Virus record (IMG/VR): IMGVR_UViG_3300035670_000028
Coordinates: 62,001 to 126,000 of that record
Direction: 5' to 3' (one strand)
Length of the DNA: 64,000 nucleotides
Source of the DNA: a virus
The stretch's first letter is position 1. Each line of letters begins with the position of its first letter. Below, one piece after another: positions 1-6,397 of this stretch. The translations under genes and the position numbers were made by a program. The notes beneath the pieces were generated by a model. The model did no database searches and was not told where the DNA came from. It saw only the letters and a list, made by a program, of their open reading frames with translations.

Positions 1-1
1 G

Positions 2-217
2 ATCCAGCAGGTTCTGCGGGAGGCCCACGGTGTGCACCTCTCCCTGAACGAGTGCCGGCGCTTCTGGGAGTGGAGATCGGGGCTGTGGGATGCTTCCTTC
101 CTCACGCTGGGAGGGGCGGATGAACCGGGCACCCGGAAGGAGATCCTCGAGTTCTTCACCGAGTGGCTGGATGAGCTGGATATCTGGGAGTGGAACACTG
201 CGGAAGAGGAGGATTGA
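2..217 (+). CDS. Hypothetical protein, 5' end cut off by window
   Basis: The frame is open from the left edge to a TGA at 215-217, so only the C-terminal 71 residues are visible. They are rich in Trp and acidic residues and end in a Glu-Asp tail. I do not recognise the family. An internal GTG at 32 could be a start, but the uninterrupted upstream frame makes a truncated longer gene more likely. The next gene starts two bases after this stop, so the two are probably co-transcribed. Confidence 0.5.
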   Translation: MQQVLREAHGVHLSLNECRRFWEWRSGLWDASFLTLGGADEPGTRKEILEFFTEWLDELDIWEWNTAEEED

Positions 218-218
218 G

Positions 219-677
219 ATGATCAAGAAGAGGAAGGGCTGGTTCAGGCACATTAAGCCGAGCTCCCCGGTGTGCCCGAGGAAGCCGGAGAGGATGCTGA
301 AGCGCGAGAGGCTAACGATCCTGTATGAACACTGCGGGAGCAGGATGAACCTATCAGAGATTCCCCTCCCCGAGGGGAAGGGCCTGGCTGATATCCAGCT
401 GAGCGCTAGCGGGGATGAGGATGGTGATATCACCCTCGAGTTCTACACCCGGGAGGAGTACGAGGAGGAGAACCCCCACTACGAGCGCGAGATGAAGCAC
501 TACAAGGCAGTGTACGCCAAGTACGAGCAGCTGAGGGATGAGTTCAAGGCCGAGCTAGCTGAGTGGAAGGCGTGGAATGCCGAGCAGGATGCTGCTGATG
601 TGAAGGAGCGCCTCGAGGCTGCAGAGAGGCTGCTCCGCCAGCACGGCCGGCTCCCTGGAGGCCCGAGTGTGGGCTGA
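219..677 (+). CDS. Hypothetical coiled-coil protein
   Basis: This 152-residue protein has a basic N-terminus (MIKKRKGW). Its C-terminal half is long and charged, rich in Glu, Lys, Ala and Leu, and should form a coiled coil. The ATG at 219 is chosen because GAGGAGG lies just upstream, inside the end of the preceding gene. An open frame back to 90 overlaps that gene and is less likely to be used. No family was recognised. Confidence 0.6.
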   Translation: MIKKRKGWFRHIKPSSPVCPRKPERMLKRERLTILYEHCGSRMNLSEIPLPEGKGLADIQLSASGDEDGDITLEFYTREEYEEENPHYEREMKHYKAVYAKYEQLRDEFKAELAEWKAWNAEQDAADVKERLEAAERLLRQHGRLPGGPSVG

Positions 678-969
678 TCCTGATCGGGCCATCCTAACCT
701 ACCCACTCTTTGCGGGAGGCACCCTGGAGTTCGGGTGGGCCCGCTCCGGTGGCGGCATGAGCGTGGGCACGAATCCCCTCATGGCCCGCGTGCTAGTGCC
801 ACCCTCTGGCGGCGAGTATCCCTCCGGCTGGTTCGTGGTGCAGGGCAAGCGCTCGCTCATCAAGGTGAAGGCCGAGTTCGATACCTACGGTGGTTTCATC
901 CCAGATTGGCTCCGCGCAGATATGTTCGAGCACCACTACAACCTCCTCAGGATAGGCACCAGTGCGTGA
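667..969 (+). CDS. Hypothetical protein
   Basis: A 100-residue protein starting at a GTG that overlaps the previous gene by 11 bases, a usual arrangement in this block. It is rich in Gly and aromatic residues and looks like a small globular beta protein. Its last bases (caccagtgcgtga) recur at the end of the 20-residue ORF at 1367-1429, and in both places a GDLV-type frame starts inside them. Confidence 0.5.
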   Translation: MWADPDRAILTYPLFAGGTLEFGWARSGGGMSVGTNPLMARVLVPPSGGEYPSGWFVVQGKRSLIKVKAEFDTYGGFIPDWLRADMFEHHYNLLRIGTSA

Positions 970-1051
970 TCTGGCTCGCGAGCTGAGGAGGGGAGATCTC
1001 GTGCGGATCACGCGGTGCATGGTTAAGTTGCAGCGTGGGGATTCAACCTAA
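962..1051 (+). pseudogene. Truncated GDLV-family remnant (29 codons)
   Basis: A GTG-started frame overlaps the preceding stop codon and encodes VRDLARELRRGDLVRITR followed by a short unrelated tail. Its start region closely matches the intact gene at 1422, which begins MRDLQAGDLVRITR, including the DNA around the GTG. It looks like a duplicate that lost its barrel after the first strand. A genuine micro-protein is possible but less likely. Confidence 0.45.
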
Positions 1052-1057
1052 TACTTA
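1051..1057 (+). promoter_or_regulatory. ATACTTA late-type promoter box
   Basis: ATACTTA lies five bases before the ATG at 1063 of a tag-bearing gene. It belongs to the ATA(T/C)TTA class found ahead of many structural genes here. So short a distance would give a very short leader. Confidence 0.45.
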
Positions 1058-1062
1058 TCACC

Positions 1063-1332
1063 ATGCGAATCACACTCAACGAGCTCCGCCTGATCATCAG
1101 GGAGGCGCTGGCTCAGCCCATGGAGTTCAAGCAGGCCGAGGAGCTCTACTCTGAACTGATCATGGGTGCCATGAGGGATAACCGCGGGAATGTTTCCGCC
1201 ATGCAGGCCGCCATGCGTGCCATCCCCGATCAGGTGCTCAAGCTCACCGGGTGGAGTGTGGAGGAGATCCAGGCAGGAACCGAGCGGGAAACCCGCGAGA
1301 GGATCGCGGCCATGAAGCAGGGCCGGCCCTGA
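1063..1332 (+). CDS. Small protein with N-terminal MRIT..LR..IRE tag
   Basis: An 89-residue protein that opens with MRITLNELRLIIREAL. This is the basic amphipathic helix shared by about 20 proteins in the window. The remainder is a helical, Met- and Arg-rich segment without a recognised domain. IRE|A could serve as a prohead-protease-like (L/I)xE site. An ATACTTA box sits immediately upstream. By analogy with T4 internal proteins I infer a small head protein or capsid-loaded peptide; the function itself is unknown. Confidence 0.6.
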   Translation: MRITLNELRLIIREALAQPMEFKQAEELYSELIMGAMRDNRGNVSAMQAAMRAIPDQVLKLTGWSVEEIQAGTERETRERIAAMKQGRP

Positions 1333-1357
1333 ACATTCCCGCCCACCCGGCTACAAT
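1329..1357 (+). promoter_or_regulatory. Weak sigma70-type promoter
   Basis: TACAAT at 1352-1357 has CTGAAC 17 bases upstream, a poor -35 box. It precedes the micro-ORF at 1367 and the GDLV gene at 1422. Confidence 0.35.
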
Positions 1358-1366
1358 TAGGCCAGG

Positions 1367-1429
1367 ATGAGCAAGATTATAATTCCAGAGGATTACTCGG
1401 CCCCAACCCGGATGAGCACCAGTGCGTGA
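1367..1429 (+). CDS. Micro-ORF, 20 residues
   Basis: The ATG follows CCAGG and encodes 20 residues (MSKIIIPEDY...). The frame ends in the same caccagtgcgtga segment that ends the gene at 667-969, and the GTG of the next GDLV gene lies inside it. It may act as a translated leader that couples translation into the next gene. No family was recognised. Confidence 0.35.
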   Translation: MSKIIIPEDYSAPTRMSTSA

Positions 1430-1712
1430 TCTGCAGGCAGGAGATCTCGTGCGGATCACCCGGCAGCCAACTGATGATCCCCGCGCTGGGTGCTCCCACT
1501 TCTGGTGCGAGGAGGCTGGGCTATCCCTCCCCATCCCCTGGGGCACCGGCTGCCTGGTGGTTGATGTTGATGGCAGGAGCTCGCTGGGTAACGAGCTCAT
1601 TCACTTCATACATGAGGAGCGCGTGTTCGCGATCACCAAGTACCAGGTTGACTACTCGCACCCAGCGGGCCGAGTGGTGAGGCACCTGTGGTGCGAGCTG
1701 GTGGGAGGCTGA
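1422..1712 (+). CDS. GDLV-family small beta-barrel-like protein
   Basis: A 96-residue protein that starts MRDLQAGDLVRITR, with further beta-strand patterns around CLVVDVDG and VFAITKYQVDY. The pattern (turn, GDLV, short strand, loop, hydrophobic VxDV strand) suggests a small SH3- or KOW-like barrel. It starts at a GTG overlapping the preceding micro-ORF. Function is unknown. One of about two dozen related small genes in this window. Confidence 0.65.
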   Translation: MRDLQAGDLVRITRQPTDDPRAGCSHFWCEEAGLSLPIPWGTGCLVVDVDGRSSLGNELIHFIHEERVFAITKYQVDYSHPAGRVVRHLWCELVGG

Positions 1713-1715
1713 GAG

Positions 1716-1952
1716 GTGAAAGAATTCAGCAGCACCATCAGGCCCGGCGATCTCGTTCGCCCGAACCACTCGCGCGAGCACAATAAGAACAATGTGGGGA
1801 TCGTTCTCGAGATCTGCCAGCATCCACTTGCTGAGAGCGAGTTCATGGCACTCGTAATGTGGCCAGCGAATCCACCGGTGGAGCCAGCCTGGTTCCGGGC
1901 AGGTGGGCTGGAGAGGGTATCCCGTGCAAATGGGATGGGAGATGGGGTATAG
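1716..1952 (+). CDS. GDLV-family small beta-barrel-like protein
   Basis: 78 residues from a GTG preceded by GAGAG. IRPGDLVRPN is followed by NNVGIVLEI and ALVMWPA, the same strand order as the family. It ends close to the promoter at 1925-1953, which overlaps its last codons and drives the next gene. No enzyme motif is visible. Confidence 0.65.
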   Translation: MKEFSSTIRPGDLVRPNHSREHNKNNVGIVLEICQHPLAESEFMALVMWPANPPVEPAWFRAGGLERVSRANGMGDGV

Positions 1953-1953
1953 T
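1925..1953 (+). promoter_or_regulatory. TGCAAA-17-TATAGT promoter
   Basis: TGCAAA at 1925-1930, a 17-base spacer and TATAGT at 1948-1953. The ATG at 1960 follows the -10 box by exactly six bases, as at 4024, 7212, 17759 and 41378, which suggests a leaderless mRNA. Confidence 0.65.
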
Positions 1954-1959
1954 GGTACC

Positions 1960-2172
1960 ATGGAGGAAGTGATGGCTGAGCCCAAGTGGAAGAAGTGCAG
2001 GAACCCGGATGATTGGTTCTGTGATGAGTGCCGGCACTGCACGGATCCCGAGTGCAAGAACTGCGGCCTGGATGGGCGCAGGAAGTGGATGAAGCACCTG
2101 GGTGATGATACTGCCCTGTGCGATCAGTGCTGGCCGGCCCACCACATGAAGTACGAGGGAGCCCCGCAGTGA
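1960..2172 (+). CDS. Small Cys-rich zinc-ribbon-like protein
   Basis: A 70-residue protein with nine cysteines in a CRNPDDWFCDECRHC...CKNC...CDQC arrangement, which suggests one or two structural zinc sites. The ATG at 1960 is exactly where a leaderless transcript from the TATAGT promoter would begin. An in-frame ATG at 1972 has GGAGG upstream and is an alternative start. Function is unknown; possibly nucleic-acid or protein binding. Confidence 0.6.
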   Translation: MEEVMAEPKWKKCRNPDDWFCDECRHCTDPECKNCGLDGRRKWMKHLGDDTALCDQCWPAHHMKYEGAPQ

Positions 2173-2393
2173 GGGTGCGCCCGATTCACGCTAATATTCA
2201 TCCCGGGTGCCTGTTCACACTGGGAGATTTTCCTCAGCCCTACCTGGCTGTGGATGTAGAGATATTGAATCCCGGTTCTACACTCGGGCCCACACACAGG
2301 ATTATTGCTGCTGAGTGCGGAAATAACGGAAAGCCGCGCCAGGTTACTCTGTACTACAGCGATCAGGTGGAGGTGATCGGTGAAGGTGGGTGA
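2169..2393 (+). CDS. Small beta protein of the GDLV neighbourhood
   Basis: 74 residues from a GTG that overlaps the previous TGA (GTGA). HPGCLFTLG, YLAVDVEI and VTLYYSDQVEVI look like a diverged version of the GDLV barrel. Its C-terminus (GEGG) is encoded by the same bases that start the next gene in another frame. Confidence 0.55.
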   Translation: MRVRPIHANIHPGCLFTLGDFPQPYLAVDVEILNPGSTLGPTHRIIAAECGNNGKPRQVTLYYSDQVEVIGEGG

Positions 2394-2574
2394 TCTCGTG
2401 GCCTACGTGCTCGATCCGGATCAAATCTACTTGATCGTAGATGGCGAGAGAATGCCTGATGAGAAGGGCGATCCAGATGGATACGCCACTATCTTTCGCC
2501 CAGGAGAAATGTTCAGGAGGATGAGGTACACTATTCTCGAAGCCAACTACAGGGTGGTAAGTGAAGGTGGGTGA
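2380..2574 (+). CDS. GDLV-family protein, tandem copy 1
   Basis: 64 residues: MKVGDLVAYVLDPDQIYLIVDG..., ending RVVSEGG. The GTG start lies inside the last codons of the upstream gene, and the same junction sequence is re-used at the next gene. The start lies 181 bases before the next copy's start. A small barrel-like protein of unknown function. Confidence 0.65.
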   Translation: MKVGDLVAYVLDPDQIYLIVDGERMPDEKGDPDGYATIFRPGEMFRRMRYTILEANYRVVSEGG

Positions 2575-2755
2575 TCTCGTGGTTTGGAATGGCCCGGCAT
2601 CCGGCAGTGCCTTCACCTACCTCCTGCTCGAGAGGCTGAGTGATATCCAGGATACCTCCATGGGCCTCATGCGCAGGTGGCGGGCACTATCCTGCATGGG
2701 CAGGTTCGAGGTGGTGTTCGAGGAGCACATGAGGGTGTACAGTGAAGGCAGGTGA
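2561..2755 (+). CDS. GDLV-family protein, tandem copy 2
   Basis: 64 residues beginning MKVGDLVVWNGPASG and ending MRVYSEGR. The strand pattern is TYLLLERL, RWRALSC, RFEVVFEEHMRVYSEG. Length and spacing match copy 1, but the sequence has diverged strongly outside the ends. The start overlaps the stop of copy 1. Confidence 0.65.
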   Translation: MKVGDLVVWNGPASGSAFTYLLLERLSDIQDTSMGLMRRWRALSCMGRFEVVFEEHMRVYSEGR

Positions 2756-2930
2756 TCTCGTGCGGTGGAAGAACACCCAGATCGGCAAGGAATCCACCTA
2801 CCTGGTGCTCCGCCCAGATCCTGCGCGCTCGGAGAGCTACCAATCCGAGTGCTGGCAGGCCCTCTCGTGCAGGGGTGCCCTGGTGATCGTGCACGCGGAT
2901 GCAATGGAGGTGATCAGTGAAGCCGGGTGA
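2742..2930 (+). CDS. GDLV-family protein, tandem copy 3
   Basis: 62 residues beginning MKAGDLVRWKNTQIGKE and ending MEVISEAG. The middle shares YLVLRP and WQALSCRGALVIVHADAMEVISE with copy 2 (WRALSCMGRFEVVFEEHMRVYSE), so copies 2 and 3 are clear paralogues. It starts inside the end of copy 2 and overlaps the following gene in the same way. Confidence 0.7.
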   Translation: MKAGDLVRWKNTQIGKESTYLVLRPDPARSESYQSECWQALSCRGALVIVHADAMEVISEAG

Positions 2931-3084
2931 ATTGGCCCGCGTGAGGATCCGCAACTCGATCTTCTACGGCAAGATCGCGCTGGTGGTGGGTGAGCCTAAT
3001 CGGGCCGGTGAAACCGATTACGTGCAGGTGATCTGTGATGGGATCAGGATGATGCCGCTACACTGGCTGGAGCCCGTGGAGTGA
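2917..3084 (+). CDS. GDLV-family protein, tandem copy 4 (divergent)
   Basis: A 55-residue frame, MKPGELARVRIRNSIFYG then KIALVVGEP and YVQVICDGIRMMPLHWLEPVE. It starts at a GTG inside the end of copy 3 and overlaps the next GTG start. It keeps the PGE/GDL turn and the valine-rich strand. It is short, but composition and overlaps at both ends support a real gene. Confidence 0.6.
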   Translation: MKPGELARVRIRNSIFYGKIALVVGEPNRAGETDYVQVICDGIRMMPLHWLEPVE

Positions 3085-3302
3085 GCCCACGTGCCGGAGA
3101 GCTCTGGGAGGTAACCGAAACCCAGCGGGTGGCTGTGGGCCAGAAGATCGCCACCTTCCTGATCTCCGGCCCTGCCCTCGTGCTGGAGGTGCACAGGAAC
3201 CATGATGGTGCGGGTGATTACTACACGATCCTGTGGGGCGGGCAGGTGAGGGAGATCATCGATTCTGCGCCCTGGAGGAGTTTCGGCGAGAGGATCTCGT
3301 GA
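3081..3302 (+). CDS. GDLV-like small protein (GELW variant)
   Basis: 73 residues, with GELWEVTETQRVAVG at the start, then TFLISGPALVLEVHRN and YYTILWGGQVREI. It fits the barrel pattern with the turn changed to GELW. The GTG overlaps the previous stop. It closes the array before a late-type promoter box. Confidence 0.6.
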   Translation: MSPRAGELWEVTETQRVAVGQKIATFLISGPALVLEVHRNHDGAGDYYTILWGGQVREIIDSAPWRSFGERIS

Positions 3303-3329
3303 TCTGCAGAACAGTTTGAGAAGCGCAGC

Positions 3330-3336
3330 ATATTTA
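3330..3336 (+). promoter_or_regulatory. ATATTTA late-type promoter box
   Basis: ATATTTA 25 bases before the ATG at 3362, with GAGGAGAG as ribosome binding site between. It precedes two tag-bearing genes. No -35 element is evident. Confidence 0.6.
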
Positions 3337-3361
3337 TACCAAGATTTGAGGAGAGAAACGT

Positions 3362-3667
3362 ATGAGAATCACGCAAGCGCAGCTCAGGAAGATCATCAAG
3401 GAAGAGGCAGCCCGGGCGAAGGGAAAGCGCCTAAACGAGGAGCTCGGGATGGGTGCCGGATCAGCTGAGCTGCAAACTGCTCTGGATGTGATCTGTGATG
3501 GCTGGAAGGCGCAGTTCGATCCAGGCGATCCTAGCATGGATGCTGCTGGCGGCCGGCCCGCTTGGGATGCCCAGTGTGAGGCAGCCTGCGAGGAGCTCGG
3601 CGCAAAGATCGAGGAGCTCGTAATGCAGATCGAGGATGATCTCTACAATGGTGATTACGGGTATTGA
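3362..3667 (+). CDS. Tag-bearing small protein
   Basis: 101 residues. The N-terminus MRITQAQLRKIIKEEAAR is a textbook copy of the shared tag helix, followed by RLNE|E, a good (L/I)xE site. The rest is acidic and helical, with four cysteines at most and no recognised domain. It is expressed from the ATATTTA box at 3330. I infer a head-internal or capsid-loaded protein. Confidence 0.65.
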   Translation: MRITQAQLRKIIKEEAARAKGKRLNEELGMGAGSAELQTALDVICDGWKAQFDPGDPSMDAAGGRPAWDAQCEAACEELGAKIEELVMQIEDDLYNGDYGY

Positions 3668-3669
3668 AC

Positions 3670-3951
3670 ATGCGAATCACTAAATCACAGCTCAGGAAGA
3701 TCATTCGCGAAGAGGTGGAGAAGGTATCCCGCCCAGGTTCTTTTGCCTTCGGTGAATCACCTGATCCTCAGACTATTCATGATGCATTCTTGAGATTGAG
3801 GGATTTTCGCGGTGAGGTTCCAATTCAAAAACTTGCGAATGAACTTGGAGTTCATGTGAACCGAATTGATTTCAACGGTACCGGTTTAAGAGTAGAGAAC
3901 ACTATTGTTACCGAACTTCTCGGTGATACTCCGTATCGAACAGGTAGGTAG
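3670..3951 (+). CDS. Tag-bearing small protein with HTH-like segment
   Basis: 93 residues beginning MRITKSQLRKIIREEVEK, nearly identical in its tag to the preceding protein. The later part, IQKLANELGVHVNRIDFNG, resembles a helix-turn-helix reading head, though this may be chance. The ATG at 3670 is chosen; TTG at 3664 is in frame but unnecessary. Its second half is more AT-rich than its neighbours. Confidence 0.6.
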   Translation: MRITKSQLRKIIREEVEKVSRPGSFAFGESPDPQTIHDAFLRLRDFRGEVPIQKLANELGVHVNRIDFNGTGLRVENTIVTELLGDTPYRTGR

Positions 3952-3952
3952 T

Positions 3953-3983
3953 GTTCCCCCACAAAAGGGAACCCTGAGTTCCC
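3953..3983 (+). promoter_or_regulatory. Mutually exclusive hairpins (attenuator-like)
   Basis: GTTCCC at 3953-3958, GGGAAC at 3967-3972 and GTTCCC at 3978-3983. The central arm can pair with either flank. There is no U tract, so it is not a standard terminator. It sits between the tag gene's stop and the promoter at 3989. Confidence 0.4.
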
Positions 3984-3988
3984 CTCCG

Positions 3989-4017
3989 TGTAAATCACCC
4001 AGGCTCTGTGTTATGGT
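3989..4017 (+). promoter_or_regulatory. TGTAAA-17-TATGGT promoter
   Basis: TGTAAA at 3989-3994 and TATGGT at 4012-4017, spacer 17. The ATG at 4024 follows the -10 box by exactly six bases, so the transcript is probably leaderless. Confidence 0.65.
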
Positions 4018-4023
4018 TAGGCC

Positions 4024-4236
4024 ATGGGCAATCTGAAGCCGGGCGATCTGGTGTGCAGGGTGAGGCTGGGATCTCGTGATAAGCGCGTGGGAAAGCCCCG
4101 CCTGCTCGGGATCCTGCTCGAGGAGCCCAAGTTCCCGCAGTGGGGAAACTACCCGAAGAGCTACACAGTTCTCACACCTGCGGGGATCCAGATTCTCCGC
4201 GATCAGCCCAGAACCCTGATCGAGGGGGTGCCGTGA
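4024..4236 (+). CDS. GDLV-family small beta-barrel-like protein
   Basis: 70 residues: MGNLKPGDLVCRVRLGSRD, then LLGILLEEP and SYTVLTPAGIQIL. No Shine-Dalgarno sequence is present, and the start coincides with the expected transcript start. The last codons overlap the next GTG (GTGA). It heads a run of five overlapping small genes. Confidence 0.65.
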   Translation: MGNLKPGDLVCRVRLGSRDKRVGKPRLLGILLEEPKFPQWGNYPKSYTVLTPAGIQILRDQPRTLIEGVP

Positions 4237-4451
4237 GAGAGTTTAAGCCGGGCGATCTCGTGCACGTGAAGAACTACTTCCGGAATGCTGTTCCGGTTGC
4301 AGGTGGCATTCACGCCATTGTGGTGCATGTTGAGAAGCGCCTCACGGGTTCTTTTTATATGCAGAAGAACCCGCTTGTTGAGGTTCTCACCGGGGATGGA
4401 TTCTTCAACTACTACACCGCCAGCAACCTGAAGCTACTGGAGCGCTCATGA
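4233..4451 (+). CDS. GDLV-family small beta-barrel-like protein
   Basis: 72 residues: MREFKPGDLVHVKNYF, then IHAIVVHVEKRL and LVEVLTGDGFFNYY. The GTG overlaps the upstream stop. The frame is open back to 4140, but that part overlaps the previous gene and is ignored. Confidence 0.65.
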   Translation: MREFKPGDLVHVKNYFRNAVPVAGGIHAIVVHVEKRLTGSFYMQKNPLVEVLTGDGFFNYYTASNLKLLERS

Positions 4452-4636
4452 TCCCCGGAGCCCTAATCAGGTACAGGGTGGAGTACAGGGAAATGCTGCC
4501 ACACCGAGAGAGCGAGATCTACCTTGTGCTCGATCAGATGAGGCTGGGGGGCGAGCAGTACCTGCAGGTTCTCGGCCGCGGTGAGCTCCTGCACTTCAGG
4601 TTCAACTCCCTGTTCATGTACGAGGAGGTGGAGTGA
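4448..4636 (+). CDS. GDLV-like small protein (PGALIRY variant)
   Basis: 62 residues: MIPGALIRYRVEYREM, then EIYLVLDQMRLG and YLQVLGRGELLHFRFNSLFMYEEVE. Same barrel-like strand order, with ATGA overlap upstream and TGATG overlap downstream. Confidence 0.6.
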   Translation: MIPGALIRYRVEYREMLPHRESEIYLVLDQMRLGGEQYLQVLGRGELLHFRFNSLFMYEEVE

Positions 4637-4878
4637 TGGGCAAGCACTGGTGGGAGGAGCACGTGCAGCCCGGAATGCTATTCGTGAGCAAGGTGCACCT
4701 GTACGCTGGATCCGCCAAGAACCCCGGAGCACCTGGATCGCTCGTGGAGCCCGGTGCCACTGCATTCGTGGTGGAGGTTGAGCCAATAGCAGGAAATGTA
4801 ACCTATGCGATCTGTGAGGAGCTGGGGAGGATTGATGCCACCTCATTCCTCTCGGTGTTCTCGCGTGTGGAGGAGTGA
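4636..4878 (+). CDS. Hypothetical small beta protein
   Basis: 80 residues. VQPGMLFVSKVHLYAG resembles the GDLV turn and strand, followed by GATAFVVEVEPIAG. ATG 4636 overlaps the previous stop (TGATG); a GTG one codon earlier is possible. No catalytic motif. Confidence 0.55.
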   Translation: MGKHWWEEHVQPGMLFVSKVHLYAGSAKNPGAPGSLVEPGATAFVVEVEPIAGNVTYAICEELGRIDATSFLSVFSRVEE

Positions 4879-5078
4879 TGGGAACCAGATCTGAAACACT
4901 GCACATGGGCTGGATCCAGTGCACCCAGTGTGGGTGGGGATCCGAGGTTAGCCGCTCCGAGGTGGAGGCAGGTGATTACACCGATCGCCAGGCCTGCGAT
5001 CACTGCGGGATCGGGCCCTGCAGGATCGATTGGGATTGGCCGGATGGCCCGGGGTGGAGATATGAGGAGAAGAGATGA
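4878..5078 (+). CDS. Small zinc-ribbon-like protein
   Basis: 66 residues with two CxxC pairs (CTQC and CDHC) plus a further Cys, typical of a small zinc ribbon. The C-terminus is Trp- and Asp-rich. Start and stop overlap both neighbours. Function is unknown. Confidence 0.55.
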   Translation: MGTRSETLHMGWIQCTQCGWGSEVSRSEVEAGDYTDRQACDHCGIGPCRIDWDWPDGPGWRYEEKR

Positions 5079-5248
5079 GTGATCAAATCTTTATTCCGGA
5101 TTTCATTATCACATCCGGATCAAGTATCGATATTATGAGAGAGCGTGATGATCTCATCTCATTTCTGCTCGCTGAAGCACAGGCAGAATTCGATCGTGAT
5201 ATTATCGAGGCACTAACAAACTCACACACAGCAGAGGAGAAGAGATGA
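5075..5248 (+). CDS. Hypothetical acidic small protein
   Basis: 57 residues (MSDQIFIPDFIITSG...), rich in Ile, Asp and Glu. The ATG overlaps the previous TGA, and the last codons overlap the next ATG. Codon use is more AT-rich than its neighbours. No family was recognised, but translational overlap on both sides supports it. Confidence 0.5.
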   Translation: MSDQIFIPDFIITSGSSIDIMRERDDLISFLLAEAQAEFDRDIIEALTNSHTAEEKR

Positions 5249-5442
5249 GAGTATCTAGAGAACAGTTCGATATGATCCGTGAAGTGCTAGCACTCCTGCG
5301 AGAGAAGCTACCAGGAGATACTGAGTACAAGTTGGCGCTCAGCCCAATCTGGGCCATCGAGAGGCCACCTCCTGAGCCCCACGAGTTTTCCAGACATATT
5401 TCTATCAATGGCTGTGTGCTGGAGGTGGAGGAGAAGAAATGA
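5245..5442 (+). CDS. Hypothetical protein
   Basis: 65 residues. A helical N-terminus (REQFDMIREVLALLREKL) is followed by a Pro-rich segment and a beta strand (SINGCVLEVEE). It overlaps its neighbours by four bases at both ends, with GAGGAG upstream. Unknown function. Confidence 0.5.
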   Translation: MRVSREQFDMIREVLALLREKLPGDTEYKLALSPIWAIERPPPEPHEFSRHISINGCVLEVEEKK

Positions 5443-5726
5443 ACGCTGATCAGATCGCTGGCATGCTCGTGCTTGGAGTTCCCTTCCTGCTCACACTCAT
5501 CTTCCTCATCTGGCTCTACGGGGAGAAGCGCAGGGATAGGCTCCGCGCGCAGAGGAGCGAGGAGCTCAGGCGGGAGGTGCAGGCACTCCACAATAGCGCC
5601 CTCGATCTCAAGGATTACCTCACCAGCAAGCGGGTTTTCTTCATCGATCTAGACAGATGGGATCCTGAGGCAGCGGAGCAGATCATCGAGATCGCGCGCG
5701 AGATACAGAGGAGTGATAAGAAGTGA
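5439..5726 (+). CDS. Single-pass membrane protein with coiled coil
   Basis: 95 residues. One transmembrane helix at about residues 8-26 (MLVLGVPFLLTLIFLIWLY) is followed by a strongly charged cytoplasmic-type coiled coil (RRDRLRAQRSEELRREVQ). A membrane-anchored accessory protein is likely, and an Rz-like role cannot be excluded. It overlaps both neighbours. Confidence 0.6.
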   Translation: MNADQIAGMLVLGVPFLLTLIFLIWLYGEKRRDRLRAQRSEELRREVQALHNSALDLKDYLTSKRVFFIDLDRWDPEAAEQIIEIAREIQRSDKK

Positions 5727-5929
5727 GAGTGTATGCTACTACAGATGAGGGCAGGAGGTTCCTGCACTCGATTCGCTGTGATGGGCCCGGGTGCGAATCC
5801 GAGATCAAGCCCAATCCTAACATCTCCCAATCCGGTTGGGTGTGGTATGGGCAGGATCACGGCCCAGGCACCACGAGATTAGAATGGGATCACTGCCCAG
5901 ATTGCGATCGGAGAAGAAGTGCCCATTGA
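5723..5929 (+). CDS. Small zinc-ribbon-like protein
   Basis: 68 residues. The pattern CDGPGC ... HCPDC gives two Cys pairs for one zinc. It starts at GTG overlapping the previous stop, and its end overlaps the next GTG. Unknown role. Confidence 0.5.
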   Translation: MRVYATTDEGRRFLHSIRCDGPGCESEIKPNPNISQSGWVWYGQDHGPGTTRLEWDHCPDCDRRRSAH

Positions 5930-6182
5930 GGTGTTAGGCCGCGATCACGAGGGAAGGGTTAGCTCCCAGCCCCCCATCAAGAGTGGCCCGAACCGCGGGC
6001 GGAGGAGGAGCGAGCCCAGGGGTGTTTGGGTGCCGGCAAGTGGCTACGCTTACGAGGAGCGGCAGGATGCCAAGTGTGCCCACTCTGGCTGGATCAAGGC
6101 AGTGCAGGAGCTAGGCCACCGGGTGGGATCCTGGGATTGCGATGGAGTGCGAAACTACTACGTGTTCAGGGAGGCGAGATGA
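5919..6182 (+). CDS. Hypothetical protein
   Basis: 87 residues from a GTG that overlaps the upstream gene by 11 bases. Basic and Gly-rich N-terminus, then AKCAHSGWIKAVQELGHRVGSWDC and NYYVFREA. Not recognised. Confidence 0.45.
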   Translation: MPIEVLGRDHEGRVSSQPPIKSGPNRGRRRSEPRGVWVPASGYAYEERQDAKCAHSGWIKAVQELGHRVGSWDCDGVRNYYVFREAR

Positions 6183-6397
6183 GGGAGAGCTGGAAGCAGA
6201 AGTATGATGAGCTATTCCGTATGTTGGAGAGCTACATCAAGCGGCTTCATACCGCCGAAGAAGAGAATAAGAGGCTCAAGGAGGCGCTGCATAAGATTGC
6301 AGATTGTAATTGCCCTCTTGTAGAAAATGAATATGGATACACCTCAGAACTTTCAGAGTGCCGCATGATCGCGAAGGCTGCGCTGAAGAGTGCATGA
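6179..6397 (+). CDS. Small coiled-coil protein
   Basis: 72 residues. Residues 1-45 form a strong heptad coiled coil (YDELFRMLESYIKRLHTAEEENKRLKEALHKI), followed by a Cys-containing tail (CNCPLVENEYGYTSELSECR). ATG 6179 overlaps the upstream stop. Confidence 0.55.
   Translation: MRESWKQKYDELFRMLESYIKRLHTAEEENKRLKEALHKIADCNCPLVENEYGYTSELSECRMIAKAALKSA

Larger units (their letters stand above)
2380..2930 (+). repeat. Tandem array of GDLV genes with dual-coding junctions
   Basis: Three overlapping genes start at 2380, 2561 and 2742, exactly 181 bases apart, and a fourth starts at 2917. At each junction nearly the same bases (gtgaaggtgggtgatctcgtg at the first two) encode the C-terminal GEGG/SEGG of one protein and the N-terminal MKVGDLV of the next. 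This points to duplication through the short junction repeats. Confidence 0.7.

Noticed and set aside
5439-5726. Rz-like spanin call for the membrane coiled-coil protein
   Set aside because: No lipoprotein partner is adjacent, whereas the gene at 22578 has one. Left as an unassigned membrane protein.
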